Shown here: positions 10,949-19,537 of the stretch, in pieces
How positions within the stretch are numbered: position 1 is the stretch's first letter
Layout: every line of letters starts with the position of its first letter
Source of the DNA: Phytophthora colocasiae
Lineage: Eukaryota > Oomycota > Peronosporomycetes > Peronosporales > Peronosporaceae
Reading direction: 5' to 3'
DNA length: 64,000 nt
Assembly: GCA_018806915.1 (NCBI GenBank)
Contig: JAGKQI010000105.1
Span: 992,001 to 1,056,000, forward strand
Position numbers and translations under genes: made by a program
Notes under the pieces: generated by a model
The model's input: only the letters and a program-made list of their open reading frames with translations
What the model was told of the DNA's origin: nothing
The model's database searches: none

Positions 10949-11460
10949 AAGACCGCAGCGTGCTTCGCACGGAAGAAGGCGTCAATGACGTCGCATTGCT
11001 CTTTAGGAAGAGGCCACTGCCGGGTCACGCAGTATTTAGTTCCGGGAACTAAGTCGATCTCGTGACGAACGCCTCGGTCAGGAGGCAGGCCACTCGGTGG
11101 TTCCTTCGAGACAACGTCTCCATATTCCTTCAGCAAGGAGTAGAAGGGATCCGAGGGATTCTTGAGGATCTCCGATTTACTCCTGGCGTTCAACGCCTTC
11201 TTGACTTCGGCCAAGACGGACTCGTCAACGAGGGACGATGAGTTTAACTCCTCTTCAGGTCTAACGATGACCACCTCGGCGAGTTCGCCAGCCTTCAAGG
11301 CATCGCCAAAGTCGGCGAACGACATCTCCTCTAACTCAAGGAGTTTGTCGACGCTCGGCAGTCTGTCCAGCCGGACGCTGCCTTCGGCAGCGCCGTCCAC
11401 TCCATCGACCAGTGTGTATAGCTGCCCACAGCCCTCCTGTGCGTTGACACTTGACGTCAC
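10759..11460 (-). CDS. gypsy-1 protease-RT linker and N-terminal RT
   Basis: The frame carries PFYSLLKEYGDVVSKEPPSG, LPPDRGVRHEIDLVPGTK and RQWPLPKEQCDVIDAFFRAK, the segment that normally precedes the RT fingers in gypsy polyproteins. After the residues KHAAV the reading leaves the frame of the following RT by one base. Confidence 0.85.
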   Translation of the reverse strand: MTSSVNAQEGCGQLYTLVDGVDGAAEGSVRLDRLPSVDKLLELEEMSFADFGDALKAGELAEVVIVRPEEELNSSSLVDESVLAEVKKALNARSKSEILKNPSDPFYSLLKEYGDVVSKEPPSGLPPDRGVRHEIDLVPGTKYCVTRQWPLPKEQCDVIDAFFRAKHAAVLCARARLRTPHQRSVSESRMGSGVSFTLSISLTLPRFRHRHRFLGRMFFRTTWWVPPCTVRST

Positions 11461-11591
11461 GGACGACTCAGACGCGGAGCGTCTCGCCCATAGGGCCTTA
11501 CGACGTCATCGCCTAGCCGACGAACGTCCACTCGACGGAGTACGTGCCGCCGCACAGGTTTCGGTCCCTTCAGGCCCAGTGTCAGAGACAC

Positions 11592-12554
11592 TCAGCGATC
11601 GACTTGGTCCCCGACCAGCATCGCTCGGCGGAGTACGTACCGCCCACATTTAACGGCCTGGGAAGGCCCGATGCCATCGGCATCCAGTGACGGTCCATGA
11701 CTGGTGTCACTCGGCGGAGTACGTGCCGCCCCACAGGGATGACGTGGGCTTTGCCCACACTTTGACTCACTGTCAACCAGCGCTACGCGCTCAACAGGAC
11801 TGTGCTCCTTGCACTCGGTGCTGTCCACTAACTCGGACACACCGACTTCCAGCATCATAGCAGACTCGGCTCGATGCTCGCGCCAATAGCGCTTCTGCTT
11901 CCTAGCAGAGGTGGGTTCATGACTCGCCAAAGCTCCACTAGGAGAGTAGTGCGTAGCACCTAAGGTCTTCGACCTCCAATCAATCCATGGCTCGTGGCGC
12001 TCCAGCCACACCATACCAAGGATGAGGTCGTTCCTCGAATCCAGGTCCAGGACCAAGCAGCGTTCCACGCTATCGAAGTCCAAGAACCTCAGGCTCAGGT
12101 CCATGGGGACCTTGGCCACCGTCACACGGACGCCCGTCGCTAGACGGACTGTGACTGTGTCACTTCTTCGCGCTCGAAGCGCCTCAGCATATTGCTGACT
12201 ACCTTCAACGGTGGAGCGTCTGACGTAGTTGCCAGACGCCCCCGAATCGATCAACACGATCCACGGCTTCTCAAAGCCCTTCACGTCCACCTGGACGACC
12301 AGCAAGCCCTGCTTGCTCACACGTTCCGTGTTAAAGAGCATGGAGCTCTTCGGGGCTGAGCCCCAGTGCCTCTCACGCACTGCAGAACTCAGTTCTTTCC
12401 CAGTAGACCGCCCCGCGTCTACTGGGAGTCGGCGTTTCGCTGGGCAGAACCCAAAGCGGGACCCGCGACAGGGTTGCGGCCATTCTGGCCGGCGCGCTCT
12501 TTGCGCAGAGGGCAGTTGGGCCTCAGGTATGAGGGACTGCCGCATGTATAGCAC
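11592..12554 (-). CDS. gypsy-1 aspartic protease segment
   Basis: A retropepsin-like domain is visible: [16 protein letters not shown] (catalytic DSGAS) and, further on, [20 protein letters not shown], typical of the flap/dimer end in gypsy proteases. It overlaps the gag frame by about 136 nt in another frame, so it would need a frameshift or mutation to be made as Gag-Pol. The last ~100 codons have no recognisable domain. Confidence 0.88.
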   Translation of the reverse strand: MLYMRQSLIPEAQLPSAQRARRPEWPQPCRGSRFGFCPAKRRLPVDAGRSTGKELSSAVRERHWGSAPKSSMLFNTERVSKQGLLVVQVDVKGFEKPWIVLIDSGASGNYVRRSTVEGSQQYAEALRARRSDTVTVRLATGVRVTVAKVPMDLSLRFLDFDSVERCLVLDLDSRNDLILGMVWLERHEPWIDWRSKTLGATHYSPSGALASHEPTSARKQKRYWREHRAESAMMLEVGVSELVDSTECKEHSPVERVALVDSESKCGQSPRHPCGAARTPPSDTSHGPSLDADGIGPSQAVKCGRYVLRRAMLVGDQVDR

Positions 12555-13390
12555 CGGCGGGTGCTCATACGCTGCACCGCAGCTCGTAGCTCAGCTACCT
12601 CATCTTCAGCATAGCTGAGGTCCATGGGCTCGGGTCCACCGGACCCTGTGCTGATAGCACCGACCCTCGACAACTTAAAGTTGTGCTCGGCATTCAATGC
12701 CACGCTGACAGCGTCTTCGAAGCTGCGGGGGCTCTGACGGAATGCCTCCGTCCTGGCCACGCCAGCTCGCAAGCCTTCCATGAAGACGGTCACGGCAACC
12801 ACCTCAGGTAGACGGTCGGCAGCCATGCCAGCAATGAGCGTGCGCAGCTCTTGGACATAGTCCACCAGATCCTTCTTGCCCTGGCGACAAGCAAGGAAGC
12901 GTGACCGCACGCGATACGCCTGATTAGGCGGAGCAGACACTTGCGTGAGCTTGGCCTTTAGCTCGCCCCATGTGGGGAAGGCCGCTTCCACCGACGTCCC
13001 AGACGTCACGGCCCATTCTCGTGCTCGTCCTTCGAGCTTAGAGATGGCAAACGCCACGCGTTGCCCCTCCAACTGGAGCATGGCGGCCCCCATGGCCATT
13101 CCGACCTCTTGGGTCCACAAAAGGAGGTTCTCTCCCTCATTCCCGTGGAAGGTCTTCACGCTGAGCGTGACGGGCTTAGCTCTCGGAGCAGGGGTAGCCC
13201 CTTTTACATTCCGCTGAATGTGCTCGACGAGAGCGTTCTCGTACGAGGCAAATGCCTCGAGGCACGCGTTGACGGCCTCCGGCCCTTAAGACGCAAGGTG
13301 CGCCATACCTTCAGGGCCCAGCAAGGACGTAAGCTTGTTAAGCGTGTCCTGCTTACTCGGAGTCAAGTGAGCGTATGCTTCTTGCTCCAT
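12419..13390 (-). CDS. gypsy-1 Gag, interrupted
   Basis: An ATG at 13390 (minus) opens [20 protein letters not shown] and meets TAA at 13286-13288. The gag continues in another frame from about 13285 to the stop at 12419. The capsid core includes [19 protein letters not shown] and [20 protein letters not shown] zinc knuckle near the end ([14 protein letters not shown]) has Tyr in place of the usual His, so two defects are present. Gag would otherwise package the element RNA. Confidence 0.88.
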
Positions 13391-13447
13391 TCTCACAGAG
13401 AAACAGTCTTCAACTCAGGAGTTGGATTGACTACAAGTGCTATCAGA

Positions 13448-13870
13448 TGCAGCGGGGCTGCGTAGGTGTGCACCGCACAGAGGAAGTTTAGTTGACTCGT
13501 AGAGTCCTGCTTGCAAAGCACTAGCCTTCGGTTCTATACAAGAACCAAGTAGTCCACTAAATACGGGACTCACAGAGTCAGTGTCCCTATAATAAAGGAC
13601 TAACACTAACTTTGTAAAATGCAAACTGATTTTTATTGACTTTATTGCCCTAATCCTAAATGTAACGGATTTAGTATCTAACATACTAAATCCTAATCAA
13701 AATGCAACGTGAGGCTCTGAGGCCATCCACGTATCTACTCGTGTGTACCACACCATCATGTACCCACATAAATGTATCCATGAGTGTCACACACCAATTA
13801 TGTACCCACATAAATGTATCCACGTGTGTCACACACCAACGAGAAACATTCGTGTAACATCCCTGTTACA
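13448..13870 (-). repeat. gypsy-1 5' LTR
   Basis: 423 bp, TG...CA, homologous to 6468-6875. On the minus strand it is upstream of gag and so acts as promoter-bearing 5' LTR. It contains the direct repeat also seen in the other LTR (roughly 13751-13836). The 58 bp between LTR and gag ATG should hold the primer-binding site, but I cannot assign a tRNA. Confidence 0.95.
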
Positions 13871-13875
13871 CCGAC
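13871..13875. repeat. gypsy-1 target-site duplication, right (CCGAC)
   Basis: Second copy of the pentamer at 6463-6467. Confidence 0.93.
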
Positions 13876-14010
13876 GCATGGAACATCTTGCACGATACGA
13901 CGGAACTGCTGAAACGCCGCATAAACCAGACGCAAACTATCTTGGAAGGAACCCTCGACCACTTCATCCAGCTCGACAAGAAGCGTAGGCGTAAAACTCA
14001 AAAACAGTAG
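13876..14010 (+). pseudogene. 3' half of the small ORF disrupted by gypsy-1
   Basis: This continues the frame of 6291-6467 after removal of the element and one TSD copy. It contains AWNILHDTTELLKRRINQTQ and a basic tail (KKRRRKTQKQ) before TAG at 14008-14010. The tail resembles a nuclear localisation signal. It lies 72 bp upstream of the gypsy-2 gag ATG, so besides a host gene it could be an accessory upstream ORF of gypsy-2. Confidence 0.6.
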
Positions 14011-14082
14011 TTTCTTTCTTTTTTCTTGCTTTTTAGGGTTTCGGTAGACATTATTAAAGACGCACTGAGAAGTTCAGTTGGT

Positions 14083-14916
14083 ATGGCTCAAAGAAGAAGT
14101 CGTGGAGCTGAGCGCCCATCACCGAACCCTCGTCCTCGGCAGCAAACCAGAATGAATGCGCCGAATGATGATGAAGCGTCAGAAAGTCCTAGAGACTCAG
14201 CAACTTCGGCTGCCCCAAACGGCCAAGCTTCAGTTCCAGATGCGATGTCAATGCAGCAATTATTAGTGTTTATAACGCAGCCGCTCAAGCCCAGTTACAA
14301 GCTCAGTTTCAAGCACAAATGCAGCAGGCTAACGCAAGATTTGAGTCTCTTGTGGCATCGCGGGGCCATCAGAAGAAGAAAGACCCCCCGGTGTATGAAG
14401 GCAAGTACGGCGAAGATATTAAGTTGTGGATCTTTACCACCGAGCAGTACTATGCAAGCAGACACGAGTTGATGGAGTCAGATTCATCAGACTTTGTAAC
14501 GATGATCTAGGCAACTCAGTGTAGAATTGGTACCGCGCGTTTATTGCGGATTGCGAAAGATTATAAGTACATCCTACGTGGTCGCTTGAAGAGCGACCAC
14601 GTAGGATGTCATATTATGATCTTCGCGAGAGAATGTTTCGTCTCAAACAGAAAGAAACGATTCACGAGTACGTCGCCAAGTTTCAAGATCTGCTATCGCA
14701 GACTGAATTGTCGATCAGCGAGAATTGGAGAAGCGGTTCTTCTTCCAAAACGGATTACGTGAAGAAACTGCGAAGAAGATTAAGGAAGAGAGTCCATTAA
14801 CGCTTCAAGAGGCTATTGAGATTGCGTCCAACTTCGAGTTTGCACACTTCTCGGGGAAAGCACCTCGGAGTCAGTCGAAACCTTCACAGGAATCATCTGA
14901 TTTGCAAGATGGGTAG
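14083..14916 (+). pseudogene. gypsy-2 Gag remnant
   Basis: ATG at 14083 opens a frame rich in Arg/Pro/Ser (MAQRRSRGAERPSPNPRPRQ). Further gag blocks follow in other frames: KKKDPPVYEGKYGEDIKLW (14319-14510), MFRLKQKETIHEYVAKFQDL (14606-14800) and ETAKKIKEESPLTLQEAIEI (14725-14916), matching retrotransposon gag capsid. At least three frame changes are needed. A perfect 18-bp inverted repeat sits at one break (14569-14609). Confidence 0.8.
14569..14609. repeat. perfect 18-bp inverted repeat, 5-nt loop, inside gypsy-2 gag
   Basis: Arms 14569-14586 and 14592-14609 are exact reverse complements (ACATCCTACGTGGTCGCT on the left). It coincides with the point where the gag frame changes, suggesting a hairpin-templated inverted duplication or an assembly fold-back. 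Confidence 0.9.
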
Positions 14917-15038
14917 CAGGACAACGCCGCGCAAGAGTAGCGCAGAGCCGTAAGATCTTCAACTACTATCGAGACCATGGCCACAAGGGCAAGCACGAAA
15001 GTACCAAGCTCACATCAACAAAGCAGTTCCAGCGCAAG

Positions 15039-15426
15039 TTGCGCAAAGACAAGGATGTTGAGGCAGTATTTATCATCAATCCACACGACTCTGAGAAGGC
15101 TGAACGCTTCAAGACTCAAGGATGGGATGCCTTCAAGGCCAATCCGGCATATGAGACGTTACGAAAATATGCAGATACGGTCTTCCGTACGGAGCTACCG
15201 AGTGAGACGCCGCCAGTTCGTAAAGGAATTGAACATGAGATTTTGCTCAAGGCGGGTACTACTCCAATTTCAGTAAAACAATGGCATCAAAGTCCTGATC
15301 AGCGAAAAACGATCCAGGAGTGGACCAAAGAGATGGTTCAAGCCGGTATCATTCGACCGAGTACGTCATCGTTTTGCGCTCCGACTTTCTGTGTGAAGAA
15401 ACCTGTCGGATGGCGTATTGTGCACG
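15039..15426 (+). pseudogene. gypsy-2 RT N-terminal part, up to a nested insertion
   Basis: The frame contains EMVQAGIIRPSTSSFCAPTF and CVKKPVGWRIVH, the fingers region of gypsy RT. It is cut at 15426 by the nested insert and resumes at 16728 with DYRQLNLATI. Deleting the insert plus one TSD copy restores GWRIVHDYRQLN in frame. It is preceded by EHEILLKAGTTPISVKQW, the usual RT lead-in. Confidence 0.88.
15423..15426. repeat. target duplication of the 1297-bp insert, left (CACG)
   Basis: Same four bases as 16724-16727. Reading-frame restoration supports the assignment. Confidence 0.85.
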
Positions 15427-16723
15427 TGCGGTGGAGCGGATCTGCCAAAATCTCGTTGAGGCAGGTCTCGATCACCACTTACGCCCAGACACCGACTAAC
15501 GGAGGGGGTCCCCCGATGATCCGTGATCTAGCTGTGTGTAGTATCCACCTTGTGTACCCGTCGGTAGGCGGGTTGCGCTCTTACAGGTGACTTCTGAAGA
15601 TCTCTTGAAGGTCGGAAGAAGGTCTTGTGGGACGCAGGGGTGTGAGGTAGCGTGGAAGTTCTTCACTCCACCTCGGGGTACTTGATCCCAGTCGTAGGCG
15701 AGTCCTCGAGCCTTGATCCGGGTGCCTGGTACTTGATCCAGGTCTTCCAATAGTCCAGTATTAGGGATTACTTTCCGTTGTTTTCCGCTTCCGATAGCGG
15801 GGGTCTTGAGGGGGCGAGATTCGACGGGATCGTCAGGCCAAACAACCAATTCCTTCCAATCCGGGGTTTGCACTTAAAGGATAGGTCACCAGATAGGGTA
15901 AAACTGGCCAATATATTATCCAGTATTAACCGCTATACTAGATCACGTATCCTTACCTTCCAGACGCTTGTAGGGCCAATGTAGTTCCCGGTTCCAGGCG
16001 TGGCAAAGACACTTGAGTGGTTCAGGGCAAATTCGATTCTGTTTGTGGTTATTCCTATGCCTACTAGTCCCATCCTGATTTACTATCCTACGATCACATG
16101 ACACTGGCTACATAGCTGATCCCTAGCTTGGTTCCCCTAACCCTGATCGGGAGCTGATGTGATACTTAATCTGGAGCTGATATCGTACTTAACCGGGAGG
16201 TCACCTCGTACTTAGCCGGGAGTTTGATCGTCGTGTGATCCCACTTGGTCATCGCCTGAAGAACCAGGATCAAGCCGGTAGAAGTGTCCACGCCGAGTCT
16301 GGATGGAGTTGATCTCGTACTTAAACAGGAGAGGATCACTACGTGATTCCGCTTCGTCGCCGCCCGGAGAATCAGGATCATGTCGTTTGAATGCTCCAGG
16401 GCGCCGGGGCGAGCCGTGAGCCAAGATTGTATCCACTTAGTACCCCGTCATCGCTGATCGCGCGAGAACACCCTTGATCTTCTTACTCTTCCACCCGATA
16501 GGGCTCCGATCACCATCGACCACCGCTCCACGTCCCTCGAATGACCTTCCGCAGGTATCTCCGTTGCCTGTTCACGGGCGGGACCCATCGTACCCTCGTC
16601 TGATTCGCCTCATATCTGGGTATCACAGCCCCCCCCCCCCCCCCCCTGTCGCTTGTTCCGGCTCTCTTCAGCTTCGTGGCTGAAATTGCCTTTCCGGGAA
16701 AGATTCTCGTTCGCTTCACCACA
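15427..16723. mobile_element. 1297-bp non-coding insert with imperfect terminal inverted repeats inside gypsy-2 RT
   Basis: The insert begins TGCGGTGGAGCGG and ends CGCTTCACCACA, whose reverse complement (TGTGGTGAAGCG) matches the start with two mismatches over the first 12 bases. It is flanked by CACG on both sides (15423-15426, 16724-16727), and its removal exactly restores the RT frame. No ORF of note lies inside. It has internal repeats around GTACTTGATCC and CTCGTACTTA and an 18-base C run. A solo LTR (TG...CA, 4-bp TSD) fits best. A non-autonomous DNA transposon is the alternative. Confidence 0.9.
16629..16646 (+). repeat. poly-C run (~18)
   Basis: Uninterrupted C run inside the nested insert. 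The exact length is doubtful because long homopolymers are error-prone in any sequencing. Confidence 0.8.
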
Positions 16724-16727
16724 CACG
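16724..16727. repeat. target duplication of the 1297-bp insert, right (CACG)
   Basis: Second copy of the tetramer at 15423-15426. Confidence 0.85.
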
Positions 16728-17270
16728 ACTATCGCCAATTGAACTTGGCTACGATTTTGCCTGCTATCTCGATGCTCGCAAAGAAGACATCTTCGACGCG
16801 ATGGCCGGTAGCTACTGGTACTCGTGCATGGATCTACTCTGGGGTTATTACCAAGTTAAGCTATGTGAAGCGGACATACCATTCACGGCGTTTTCAACCC
16901 CAGACGGTCTTTTTGAATATCTCGTCACGCACACGTGACTCAGTGGTAGTCCGGGAACCTTTAATCGGTTACTTCAGAAGGGTTCCAGGGATTTGAACGA
17001 CGTGATGCGGATTTACTTCGACGACATCTACGTTTACACAAGCAGTGAAGATGTGAACGAACATATCGACGCTTTGGACAGAGTACTCAAACGATGAGAG
17101 GAGAAGAACCTCTACATCAAACTGTCCAAATGCCAATTTTGCGTGGATGAGATTCCATGCTTAGGCGGTTTTGTCGGACGCAATGGCGTTCGGATGGATC
17201 CTGACAAGACAAATTTCTTGAATGTATCAAGGGAAAACGGTCTCGAGATGCTATCGAACTCGATGAGAAC
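16728..17270 (+). pseudogene. gypsy-2 RT C-terminal part
   Basis: After the insert, RT continues as DYRQLN, then CMDLLWGYYQVKLCEADIPF in a neighbouring frame, GTFNRLLQ, the catalytic MRIYFDDIYVYTS, and CQFCVDEIPCLGGFVGRNGV. Several stops and frame changes occur (for example before LSGSPGTFNR and after DRVLKR). The YFDD box itself is intact. Confidence 0.85.
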
Positions 17271-17303
17271 CAGCTAAGCTGTTTTGACGAACTGAAAGAG
17301 CGC

Positions 17304-18295
17304 TTGTCATCACCTCCGGTTCTAAGTCTTCCAGATTTCTCAAAACCGTACGGTATTCGGATGGACGCCTCAAATGTTGCTAATGGGGGAGTCTTGTTTC
17401 AAAAGGAAAGAGAGTTGGAACATCCAATTGCCTTCACCGGCCGAAAGATGAAGTCTGCAGAGCTGAACTATCCTGTGCGCGAACAAGAGTTACTTGCGAT
17501 TATGCATGCACTAAAGGCATGGCGTGTATACCTACTCGACAAGTCATTCACGGTGGAAACGGATCACAAGAGCATCGAGATGATTGTTACGCAGAAAACA
17601 ACGAATCGATGCATTGTGCGGTGGTTTAATGAACTTCGCACAGAAGATGTACTCGTGGAACAAGGACTTGCAGGGACTTGTCAAGAAGCTAAAGCTTGGA
17701 GACAAGGTCCCGCATTACTCGCTAAATCATGGCGTGCTGTATTATCAGACGCGTGAAGATGAGAGTCCTAGATTGTACATTCCCGATGACGAAGATCTGA
17801 AGAATCGAGTCATTTGTGAGAACGACGATGCAGTTACGGAAGGCCACCCAGGGTATTACAAGACCTATGTCGCAGCACATGAGAAGTACTATTGGCCGAA
17901 GATGATGAAGTATATCCAACGCTACGTAAACACTTGTAAATTGTGTCAGCGCAACAAAGCGAGCCAGAGAAGCCTCCGGGATTACTTCAACCGCTGGAGA
18001 TACCTCGGGGTAGATGAGTCGACATTTCGATGGATTTCGTTGTGTCTCTACCTCCCAGCTCCCAGCAAGGTTGGCTATAATGCCATCATGATCATCGTGT
18101 ATCGATTGACCAAGCGTGCAAAGTTTATTGCTACTCAGACGACGGACAGAGCAGAGGATACTGCGAATGTTTTCATGAAGAGTTATGTAGGAGATCATGG
18201 CCTTCCGAAGACGATTGTGTCCGATCGTGACTCCAAATTTACGTCCAAGTTTTGGCAGGCTGTTATCCCTGCTTTGGGAACGCAGCACAACGCTA
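17304..18295 (+). pseudogene. gypsy-2 RNase H and truncated integrase
   Basis: 17304-17756 shows PYGIRMDASNVANGGVLFQK, AELNYPVREQELLAIMHALK and FTVETDHKSIEMI, a gypsy RNase H. From about 17584, in another frame, comes integrase: HPGYYKTYVAAHEKYYWPKM with CKLCQRNKAS (HHCC zinc finger), then IVSDRDSKFTSKFWQAVIPA. The frame ends near 18290 after LGTQHN, before the catalytic Glu, so integrase is truncated. Confidence 0.88.
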
Positions 18296-18843
18296 GGGCA
18301 CGATTTGGGACCTGTGAAGTGTTTCAACAAGTTTCCGCTTGCTTTGCTTATTTGCATCGCCGGTGCCTCTTCCCGTTCTCTTTCTCAACGAAATAGTACT
18401 ACCAAATAGGATCAGTTGGTCGCCCAATCTTCGTTGGTGATGGCTGTTGCCGCGCCGAGCCAGGTGACCTACGAGGTCGACCAGGGGATCGCGCAGGAGT
18501 TGATGCCGGAGTTTAGACTGACTGCTCTCCCGGAGTCGCTTGTGACGACTGACCACCTGTGCTTGATCTTCTAGCACCTCTGTGATAAGGGCTGAAACGA
18601 AGCGTTCGTCGCATCACCGAGCCTGGTGGTGTTGAAGCAGAGTTTGTCCCAGTTTGAGGCTTTCGTCGTAACGCCGAGTCTGGAAGCGCTGTACGGGTTG
18701 ATGAATCGCTGGGTGCACATTGCCGTCAGATGGATGTCGTGTCATGGTCTGCGTCGATCAGCAGCTGCAGCCCTTCAGGATCCTTGTCAAATGACACGGA
18801 CTTTTGGATTGTTTTGGATATTTTTTAAAATGTGCAAAACATT
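18296..18843. other. unassigned DNA between gypsy-2 and a TIR element
   Basis: A short frame (18430-18570, plus) and a 94-codon minus frame exist but carry no recognisable domain. The base composition is like the surrounding retroelement sequence. It may be leftover gypsy 3' sequence. Confidence 0.4.
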
Positions 18844-18845
18844 TA

Positions 18846-19416
18846 CCGCATCGCCCCTATCATTGCCGACGTTTTCTCATTGCCGACAGACCAAGTCATC
18901 CAATAGGAACCCGAATAGAGATCATCTGTTGAGGGTTACTGCCCGCACTAAAATGCTATACCGGCGCAGCTAAAACGTAGCTGACACTCATTTTTGATTC
19001 TGCTTCGTGATCCAGATCTCCTATGGGGCGCCAATGCATCACTGGCACGGGTAGGAAGCCAAAAACCTACAGCCGTACGTCATTTACATATAAGCATGTT
19101 CATGCCACTAGCAAAGCGATAGAGAGCCTGACAACAGCTACCATTGTAGGAGGATTTGCCCGAGTTGGTTTTCTTGGTGATACACGAGTACATGAAGACG
19201 AAACTTCGGACAGCGACGTAGATATTCCTGAACTGGTCGAAAAGCTGAAGAAATTGGGGGTTGTCGGATAAGAGCAGGACCTTACGTGCGATGAAGATGC
19301 GGACTAGATAATTCTTCATGTGCTGGCAGCTAAATCTTTGTAATTTACCCCTTCCCCATTACACATGCTTTGCATAACCACAATCCACCATGTCGGCAAT
19401 GATAGGGGCGATGCGG
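18846..19416 (+). mobile_element. 571-bp pogo/Tc1-type deletion derivative with perfect 25-bp TIRs
   Basis: Ends are exact inverted repeats: CCGCATCGCCCCTATCATTG... at 18846-18870 and its reverse complement at 19392-19416, each flanked by TA (18844-18845, 19417-19418), the target duplication of Tc1/mariner/pogo elements. Inside is only a transposase-like C-terminal frame. Perfect TIRs suggest recent mobility. The left end carries a second CATTGCCGAC copy 13 bp inward, a possible extra transposase-binding site. Confidence 0.93.
19023..19271 (+). pseudogene. transposase C-terminal fragment inside the 571-bp element
   Basis: 82 codons ending in TAA. The part IESLTTATIVGGFARVGFLG followed by an acidic tail (DETSDSDVDIPELVEKLKK) resembles the C-terminal end of pogo/Tigger DDE transposases, where a helical segment of the type TxxxIxxxFxxxGF precedes an acidic tail. 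The catalytic domain is missing, so the element depends on an enzyme supplied in trans. Confidence 0.6.
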
Positions 19417-19537
19417 TACTACAGTAGTAGAAGAGTATAATTAGGTGGACCACACCGTACACATCATATCGTACTTATTACGGTCGTTCGAGCCCCCTCA
19501 AGAAGCACAGGCCAAAGCGAGATAGAGAGAGCGACTG

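Larger units (their letters stand above)
6468..13870 (-). mobile_element. gypsy-1, complete Ty3/gypsy chromovirus (minus strand)
   Basis: Two related LTRs (6468-6875 and 13448-13870), both TG...CA, bound the element, and the 5-bp target duplication CCGAC is present on both sides (6463-6467, 13871-13875). A polypurine tract abuts the left LTR. On the minus strand the order is gag, protease, RT, RNase H, integrase, chromodomain, which is the chromovirus lineage of Ty3/gypsy. At least five frame breaks (about 13287, 10955, 10255, 9535, 9455) make it non-autonomous. The LTRs differ by indels and substitutions, so the insertion is not very recent. Confidence 0.97.
14083..18295 (+). mobile_element. 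gypsy-2, decayed Ty3/gypsy remnant (plus strand)
   Basis: Gag, RT, RNase H and integrase pieces occur in order on the plus strand but in several frames with stops. There is no identifiable LTR on either side. Integrase breaks off inside its catalytic core near 18290, before the Glu. A 1297-bp insert (15427-16723) splits RT. A different gypsy lineage from gypsy-1: the RT and gag sequences are clearly dissimilar. Confidence 0.88.
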
